64,000 nucleotides of DNA from Wolfiporia cocos (lineage: Eukaryota > Basidiomycota > Agaricomycetes > Polyporales > Phaeolaceae): contig JACCLO010000007.1 of assembly GCA_029448655.1 (NCBI GenBank), forward strand, positions 310,001 through 374,000, written 5' to 3'. Position 1 is the first letter of the stretch. The number at the start of each line of letters is the position of its first letter. This document shows, one piece after another, positions 59,241 to 64,000 of the stretch. The position numbers and the translations under genes were made by a program. The notes beneath the pieces are model-generated. The model was not told the DNA's origin. It saw only the letters and a program-made list of their open reading frames with translations, and ran no database searches.

Positions 59241-59929
59241 ATGTCCCAAGCCATCAGAACACCTACAGCCGTGCATTCACCATCCGATTTACCGCCACCA
59301 CGCGACCGCAAAAAAGCCACTCGTCCAGTCTCACCGCCACTCTCCAACGTCCCCCTCTCGCGATTCAATTATGCGTTAGCGCTCCTTGCCACACTACTCG
59401 TTGCGTTTTATGCATGGCGACTTGCGCAGTGGAAGGCAGAAGTTGGTGGCTGGTGGAACCTTGCGCTCGGGAGAAAACCACCCGCTCTGCAGAACCAGAA
59501 TCAAGGTACTCCTTCGAGTGTTGGAGCGAACGCGAATCCCGGACTGAAGTGGCAGAGGCGTGACGAAGAGCCGAGCGTCGAGGATAGAATTGAGGAGCTC
59601 GCGGCTGCACTAGGCATCCCGAACAAAGACCTTGCACAGGCTATCGCGGGTGCTGTACGGGAATATGTCCCTCCCGCAAGCTTGTCATCTGTTTCTGCAC
59701 ACGAGACAGGGTACGTGGGTTGCACTATGGAAGAATTCTGCATGCTCACCTGCGACGATTCTGTAGCGATGCTGTTAAGTACATAGTGAACCCGTCAAGC
59801 GCATCGTCTTCCGCGGCAGAAAACGCACCAGTATCCACAGCAAGCAAATGTTTTAATGCTATGGAAAGCGCCTTCGAAGCTATGGTTGGCCTCGACGAGC
59901 CGCCCAGCGATCTCATGAGGGAGGTCTGA
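59241..59929 (+). CDS. Single-pass membrane protein of unknown function
   Basis: Two exons; the intron is at about 59,711-59,766. It encodes about 210 residues. The N-terminus (MSQAIRTPTAVHSPSDLPPP) is Pro/Ser-rich and disordered and followed by basic residues (RDRKKATRP). One clear membrane helix lies at about residues 44-62 (NYALALLATLLVAFYAWRL). A soluble, mostly polar part follows, with a predicted helical stretch SVEDRIEELAAALGIPNKDL, then a Ser/Ala-rich segment and the end MVGLDEPPSDLMREV. The layout (disordered, one helix, short helical domain) is seen in some peroxisomal or ER tail proteins, but I do not recognise a family. The initiating context GCCGCCATGTC is good. The coding frame is clean, so I consider it a real gene. 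Confidence 0.7.
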
Positions 59930-60071
59930 TGGGATTTACTAGAGCGTACAGGATGGTCGACTTTGTGATATACTTTTACTATGATAATGTAGGATGTCAA
60001 GGGTTGCCACATGAGGGACGTTGATGCTGATTGATGACTGTTGCATGCCGAACGAGGTTGCTCGCAGGTGT

Positions 60072-60104
60072 CGGACTCGCGAGAACTAGGACTCGCGAGA
60101 ACTA
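60072..60104. repeat. Tandem palindrome-bearing repeat
   Basis: The unit ACTCGCGAGAACTAG(G) occurs twice side by side; each contains the palindrome CTCGCGAG. It lies just beyond the 3' end of the DUF6533 gene on the minus strand. It may be a chance local duplication. Confidence 0.6.
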
Positions 60105-60152
60105 GCAGGGAGACACATAAATCCTTATATAAATATACAACATATCATACGT

Positions 60153-61844
60153 TCAGGGATTGTCATGCGCGCCCTCCTCAAGCTCTACGTCTAATTCTGA
60201 TACGTAGGTGGAAGGCTCGTCCTCAAAGGCAAACGCGCTTAAACTGCACAACTCATGGTCCACAGGCGCACCTAGGTTCCCCATGACACCACCTCCAAAG
60301 TCAAGCTCTGATATTCCCGCGGTTTGCGAGCCGGTCTGAGAACTGTCGGGCTGGGATTGCGAGCCGTAACGGATGTAGGCGGGAATTTGACGGAGATTAA
60401 GGATGAACCTGGAGATCAAGAGTGGTGCTATACTGTGGCACGTTTAGTCTCTCGAAGATTTCGATAAGGAATATAGGGTAGCTTACGGAGCGATGAAGTA
60501 GGAAGTGTATGAACCGTCGAGCTGGAACCATAATGTCAGCATTGTGTTGGCACATACAAAGGTATCAACTTCCGACACTTATCCCTTGGTCCCATGCAAG
60601 CTGTATCACCAATTCGAGAATTGCAAGACCTACGAGAGAACTACTTTCATGTTCACCGGAAATACTGGTCAATTGATTGTCTAGCTCTACTGACATAAAA
60701 TAGATTGTGCCTAGACGATCCTGTTGTGATTCCAGCGAAACAGACTCGAGCTTAGGAACTCACCATCTTTCAATAGTAGGCTAGCCAAGGGTGTTGCCTG
60801 CTGTTGCATCCTCCACGCGTGATACGTATGATACCATGTGGTTACGATCACACAGATCTCTGACGAGATCATCGTCATGTATGTACCGTAGATGACTACA
60901 ATTGACGTCATTGTAAATTGAATCAATGTGAGTCAAAATTTTCATACAGCTGGAAAGCGAGTCAACGCGGCAGCTACATATCACGTAGATGTAACAGCAT
61001 ACTACTCGTTGGCCTTTTCCGAATAGTACGGTGTGCTGAAGCATGCTGGATAGCTTCCCAGCCAGACCACCGTATCCAATGATTGACGGATGGTGGTATA
61101 CTGCCAATGCAACGTCGACCGGATAATGCGTGTTCTAAGTCACCAATACTCACTATATTGAATACCACTGGAAACAACCCAAGTAACAAAGTTGTGACGG
61201 CAATGTACCAATTCCGGGCGCTGATGGCAAACACACGCAGAGCGGAGAACGCTATGGGTCAATTGATACATTTCAGTCAATCTGATCTCGTAAAGACCAG
61301 TAAGATATGACTCACTTGCCGTGGTCACAAACAACATTATATTGATTACGTAGAAGAACCTCTCGGACAGCACGCAACTGCAGAACTTAGTTCAACATCT
61401 TGATTCAGCCTCAGGCTGAAGCATGACTGCAAACCTCTGTCATAGGTTATGGACCTTGCGTCAGATGTAGGATGAGAGCAGCAATCACTCACCAAAGTCG
61501 TGTCCCAATTTAGAACTTGTATCAACAAAGCTACCCCATAGAGAAGAGATAGATACCGATTTGCATAGTATATCAGGGAGACTGCAGTGGTGTTTGTGGC
61601 CCAGATCAAGTTAATTTCGTCGTCGAGTCTCAGGGAGTAGTCATAGAAGATAAGCGCTGTTCAAAAGAAAGCGATGGATTTGCCATCGTAGTTCGTGCAA
61701 CATTTACGTGTGTAACCTACCACTAAACACCACAGCAAAGTAACTAGACACATTGCTTCGAATTATTGCGGAGTGAGCAATCCAGAGCAGTAATGAGCAT
61801 GAAACGTACATTTCTTGATCTTCGGTCCAGATCGCTGAATTCAT
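60153..61844 (-). CDS. DUF6533 domain-containing membrane protein, third gene
   Basis: A minus-strand gene of about ten exons. Exon 1 starts MNSAIWTEDQE and splices to NVSSYFAVVFS. The DUF6533 core is textbook: ALIFYDYSLRLDDEINLIWA, then ISLIYYANRYLSLLYGVALL-type sequence near 61,560. FAISARNWYIAVTTLLLGLF (near 61,220) and FNIVSIGDLEH form the second conserved block. The region near 60,830 gives a helix followed by TWYHTYHAWRMQQQATPLAS. The C-terminal motif ISRFILNLRQIPAYIRYG (near 60,400) is the family end motif, and a Ser/Glu-rich tail ends VELEEGAHDNP at the stop 60,153-60,155. The full set of conserved blocks is present in order, so the gene is probably functional. Family function is unknown. 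Confidence 0.78.
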
Positions 61845-64000
61845 TCTGTGCGTGAATATAGGGTCTCTACTCGGGACCATTGTTTATATATGCAGGACAA
61901 GGCGCGAATCAAGGAGCTGACAATCTAATTGACAGCATCAACAGAAGTATCCATACCAGTTCCGGCGATAACATCCCTCGAGCTGATGACCGTATGTGGG
62001 ACATGTGTCCTGCACAAACATATCCAAAACCCCCAGCGCACGAGACCTACAATCGGGATGCTTGCTAGGCTAGCGCAAAACAATCACGGAGCCGGGAGCA
62101 GGTCGCGAAGATTAATGGTGCATCTGTAGCATCCTGAGAGTCTATCTATCATTTTCACTGAATAAGACGTGTTATGATAACAGCCATATCAGTGAGAGTT
62201 CCGACGAAGTCCGGCTCAAGGAATCTGTTCGGGCACTAGATGACAGTGTCAGCGAAGAAATCCCATGCAAATACATTGACAGATGCCAACATATTTGGAT
62301 CAGATCTCCAGGTCCTGTAAGGCAGTGCTTATCTGTAAGTGTATTGACAATCGTGAATTGTGCACTCAATTTCTTGTAGCTTACAGGTCACATACTCGTG
62401 CATCATTCAAGTCGTTGCCCATGACATGCATGACAGCCCATCACGTCGCCTTCAGTATGCAGTCGTGTGAAATCTACAACTTCAGGCTTCCTGCTCCTAA
62501 GTTGCGAGTTTGTAAGAGCGGGCAGGTAGTATGGAGCTCTGAATGTGAGAGTACTTCATAACACTCACTGCTTCAGCTAGTGGTCCTCGTCCACAGTCGG
62601 CACGTGACCGCCGAGCTGAGTTCCATAGCACTTCTGGCGTCGAGGGTGTTCTACCTAGGATCGGCATGACAGTTCTGCGGTAGTGGTGTGAACTATCATT
62701 TACCAGATAGACTTCAGCAGGTATTAAACCTGTGTCTGATGTTGTTAGAGCAATGTGATCACTGATAACGAGGGAACATAGAAATTAAAGTGCTTGACAT
62801 CCTCTCGGTTCTTCCATAGAAAGATTGCTGACCCGTTATGTACAGCACCAATACACTGACGAAAGCGAGGAATAATGGAGGCTGCCGAAGCCTGGTTGAA
62901 CGAGATCCAATGCGTGATATGTTCAGCAACTCTGTGGAGTTCACTTGATTAGAAAAATCACGATAGGATCATACGCTGCGGTTTGCATTAGCTCGCTCGT
63001 CTGCAAGCGCTGCATGACTGCACAAGAGCAAGTTCTGGCTGCACTGCGCAACATACTCAGACACAGATGATCAGTAGCTGTGCGACAAACAAATCATACA
63101 ACACCGCATTGTGGTCAAAAATCTTACTCCCGATGGTGATGGATGCTGCTCAGCGCTGAGTACTAGGTACTGAGTACCGGGTCCTAAATCCCCAGCTCGA
63201 CTGAAGCGCACAGCGGGGCTCGTCCTGGATAGTGACGCACAGATGTCCTGTTTCGACGGAGTTTCTGTTGCAAACTTCTGCAAATGAGCAAGCGCGGGCA
63301 GTAGATCCCGAGTGGGTCCAAGCCGGGCTTCTCCTGTCTGCGGGGAATATATGAGCGACGCGCGGCAAGGATATATGGGGGCTCACTAGAATCTGTCATC
63401 CGGCACGTTTGAACTAATCCCAAGATTCAGTTAAAGCTACGATAGCAGTATCAGTTGAGACCATTGAACTAGCGCCGCGCCAGTCCGCGCAGAATGGAAG
63501 TGTGGCCCGATCCATAATTGAGTGTACCAATTACTAACTACCAATAGAAGCCAGATTGTATGCCAGCACTGTCTGGGGGCCTGTCGACTGCGCGAGGAAT
63601 CCATCGGTGCAGTGACGGATGCGCGGAAGTTTCAGAGCTGTCACACTGAGGAAAGCAGACGTCCCAGTCAGCCGAAATCGTTGGAGCGGTTGCCACTTGC
63701 CACTTGGCATCATGGAGGTCCTCCGCGCTACCCAGAGATACAACGAATGTATAGAACAGAGTGTGGAACAGGAGAGCTGAGAGATACATCGAAAGCGTGG
63801 TCTAGATTAGATCGTGATATCGCAGTTCTACTTTTTGGCCTGTGGCAGCGTCTTCCTGTACGCTTCTGACAGTTCCTTCTGTACATTAGGAAGCACAGGC
63901 ATGTGGCACTTGAGGGCTATGTTAGCATAGTAACACTGGGGATTTCTGGCAAGACGCATACCTTGTACTCCATGCTGAATTCACCTGAGGTGACGCACAA
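61845..64000. other. Right end, no assignable gene
   Basis: Open frames up to 115 codons occur on both strands. The minus frame at 63,538-63,789 starts MYLSALLFHTLFYTFVVSLG, which is hydrophobic like a signal or membrane helix but followed by no recognisable domain. Minus 62,759-62,944 also has one hydrophobic stretch (FLAFVSVLVLYITG). These might be exons of further membrane-protein genes, perhaps running off the window. Confidence 0.35.

Overview
This window is nuclear DNA of a filamentous basidiomycete, most likely an Agaricomycete. The genes are cut by many short introns (about 45-75 bases, GT...AG, exons as small as 25 bases). The housekeeping genes are typical fungal ones (SDH4, COX8, CBP3, eIF3a, CCH1, acireductone dioxygenase). 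Several genes belong to the DUF6533 membrane-protein family, which is expanded in Agaricomycetes. There is no bacterial operon structure. All spliced models below were built by eye from coding frames and splice consensus, so interior exon edges are approximate.

Layout. 1-7,000 is a repeat-rich accessory stretch. It holds a DUF6533 gene (3,023-4,588), an inverted and truncated copy of its 3' half (about 945-1,916), an 838-bp inverted-repeat element inserted in a small repeat whose uninterrupted copy lies at 6,703-6,828, and two copies of a very small (50-55 bp) insertion, each with its own target duplication. 7,054-7,944 is SDH4. 8,420-17,245 is a tandem duplication of a dynamin-family GTPase gene together with about 1 kb of promoter; a 625-bp Tc1/mariner-type MITE with TA target duplications sits between the copies. 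An intron-containing tRNA-Thr (17,355-17,453, minus) and COX8 (18,154-18,517) follow. 20,485-21,918 is a second DUF6533 gene, followed by almost 3 kb without a recognisable gene.

24,646-37,331 carries small metabolic genes: acireductone dioxygenase, a DUF1857 gene with an apparent frameshift, a short-chain dehydrogenase, an extended-SDR ketoreductase with an apparent frameshift, an aldo/keto reductase, and the cytochrome bc1 assembly factor CBP3. 37,646-48,697 holds two large convergent genes, the voltage-gated calcium channel CCH1 (+) and eIF3a (-). 51,254-54,149 is an intron-rich allantoate-permease-like MFS transporter with an apparent nonsense codon. 54,564-58,869 is a WDR48/UAF1-type WD40 protein. 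59,241-59,929 is a small one-pass membrane protein of unknown function. 60,153-61,844 is a third DUF6533 gene (-). The last 2 kb has nothing I can assign.

How it fits together: most genes are independent housekeeping functions. Three concern the respiratory chain (SDH4, COX8, CBP3), but they are spaced like unrelated neighbours. The biologically distinctive parts are the paired dynamin genes, the scattered DUF6533 family with a decayed inverted copy, and the nested small mobile elements at the left end. I found no convincing new multi-gene system; the best candidate for something undescribed is the 50-55 bp insertion family.
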